A stretch of DNA of 64,000 bases from Pseudotabrizicola alkalilacus (lineage in GTDB: Bacteria; Pseudomonadota; Alphaproteobacteria; Rhodobacterales; Rhodobacteraceae), in NCBI RefSeq assembly GCF_003443995.1, contig NZ_QWEY01000002.1:186001-250000 (forward strand). The letters run 5' to 3'. This document shows positions 63,527-64,000 of this stretch, piece by piece (within the stretch, counting starts at the first letter, position 1; each line of letters starts with the position of its first letter). The notes beneath the pieces are model-generated. The model worked only from the letters and a program-made list of their open reading frames with translations, was not told where the DNA came from and ran no database searches. A program made the position numbers and the translations under genes.

Positions 63527-64000
63527 CCCAGCTTCCGGCTTTTGCGCTGACCTCACTCCTGATCGAGCTGACGCCGGGACCGAATATGGCATGGCTGGCC
63601 CTGCTGGCGGCAACCGAAGGCCGCCGTCTTGGTTATGCCGCTGTGGCAGGCGTCTGTCTGGGCCTTGCCTTGATCGGCTTTCTGGCAGCGTTGGGCCTTG
63701 CTGCGCTGCTGCAGGCGCAACCTTTGGCGTATCAGGCTTTGCGCTGGGCGGGGGTTGCCTATCTGCTCTGGATCGCATGGCAGACTTGGCGCGGGGCAGA
63801 GGCGGAAGAGGGCGGTGCCGGGGCGGGGGCCTCTGCGCTGGCGCAGTTCCGGCGCGGGCTGATCACCAACCTGCTGAACCCAAAGGCGGCGGTGTTCTTT
63901 GTCACCGTGCTGCCGGGTTTTCTGTCGCCCACCGCTCGCTTTGCCGAAGTGTCGGTGCTGTCCTTCACCTTTGTCGCCATCGCCACCCTGATTCACGCCG
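63517..64000 (+). CDS. LysE/RhtB family exporter (partial)
   Basis: The first 161 codons of a LysE/RhtB family amino-acid exporter, truncated by the window end. It begins MDLTQLPAFALTSLLIELTPGPNMAWLALLA, where ELTPGPNM is the family hallmark, with helices AAVAGVCLGLALIGFLAALGLAAL and AYQALRWAGVAYLLWIAWQTW, and the second hallmark FRRGLITNLLNPKAAVFFVTVLPGFL. Its start overlaps the hemF end by ten bases. Confidence 0.93.
   Translation, partial: MDLTQLPAFALTSLLIELTPGPNMAWLALLAATEGRRLGYAAVAGVCLGLALIGFLAALGLAALLQAQPLAYQALRWAGVAYLLWIAWQTWRGAEAEEGGAGAGASALAQFRRGLITNLLNPKAAVFFVTVLPGFLSPTARFAEVSVLSFTFVAIATLIHA

Noticed and set aside
1-64000. CRISPR arrays, insertion sequences, prophage genes or restriction/toxin-antitoxin systems
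   Set aside because: No spaced direct repeats, transposase, integrase or phage-like genes were seen; almost every gene is typical chromosomal content with uniform base composition by eye.

Overview
The window is a GC-rich, tightly packed chromosomal segment of an alphaproteobacterium. It most resembles the Rhodobacteraceae (Rhodobacter, Paracoccus, Gemmobacter type). The main reasons are the hemN-fnrL-uspA-ccoNOQP-ccoGHIS cluster with FnrL boxes, a membrane-anchored cytochrome cy, a TrcR (DUF1013) cell-cycle regulator, the aminotransferase-ftsK pair and Rhodobacteraceae-style intergenic repeats. No phage, insertion sequence, CRISPR array or classical defence island is visible, and photosynthesis genes are absent.

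Layout. 1-2.2 kb: the end of a DMT permease, tRNA-Pro(CGG), a frameshifted endonuclease/exonuclease/phosphatase gene and a membrane protein. 2.4-4.8 kb: leucine genes leuC-leuD. 4.9-9.2 kb: ribosome and replication housekeeping genes rsfS, rlmH, dnaX, ybaB and recR, plus a tyrosine phosphatase. 9.2-19.2 kb: a membrane LytTR regulator, trcR, a secreted RNase T2, ftsK, an aminotransferase, an amidase and ubiH. 19.2-24.1 kb: a repeat-rich gap, then rppH, ctpA, envC and gpmI, which act in RNA decapping, envelope proteolysis, septal murein splitting and glycolysis.

24.3-28.4 kb: an apparent gamma-glutamyl amine module consisting of a glutamine-synthetase-like ligase, a leaderless gamma-glutamyltransferase and a divergent FCD-type GntR regulator. 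28.4-36.6 kb: mixed functions, including the 4.5S SRP RNA gene, cpdB-like, nudC, pheA and the cytochrome cy gene. 36.8-43.8 kb: a yejABEF-type peptide ABC transporter translationally coupled to a glycosyltransferase. 43.8-56.5 kb: the oxygen-responsive block. FnrL sits between divergent hemN and a DUF4087 gene, followed by uspA, the cbb3 oxidase structural genes (ccoNOQP) and its assembly genes (ccoGHIS), with four FNR-box matches in the three relevant intergenic regions. 56.5-64 kb: a FAH-family hydrolase with a D,D-carboxypeptidase, a HAD hydrolase, clpS, an rsmC-like methyltransferase, a degenerate SDR, a small lipoprotein, aerobic hemF and the start of a LysE exporter.

The strongest functional theme is adaptation to low oxygen: FnrL controls the high-affinity cbb3 oxidase, its assembly factors and oxygen-independent haem synthesis (hemN), while oxygen-dependent hemF and the electron donor cytochrome cy lie nearby. 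I did not find a clearly new multigene system. The items most worth a second look are the inverted repeat pair that brackets a 27-codon ORF with a strong ribosome-binding site (19.27-19.51 kb), the gamma-glutamyl module with its candidate operators, the glycosyltransferase fused by overlap to the yej operon, the SDR that lacks its catalytic lysine, and two small ORFs. All calls come from reading the sequence; no database searches were possible.
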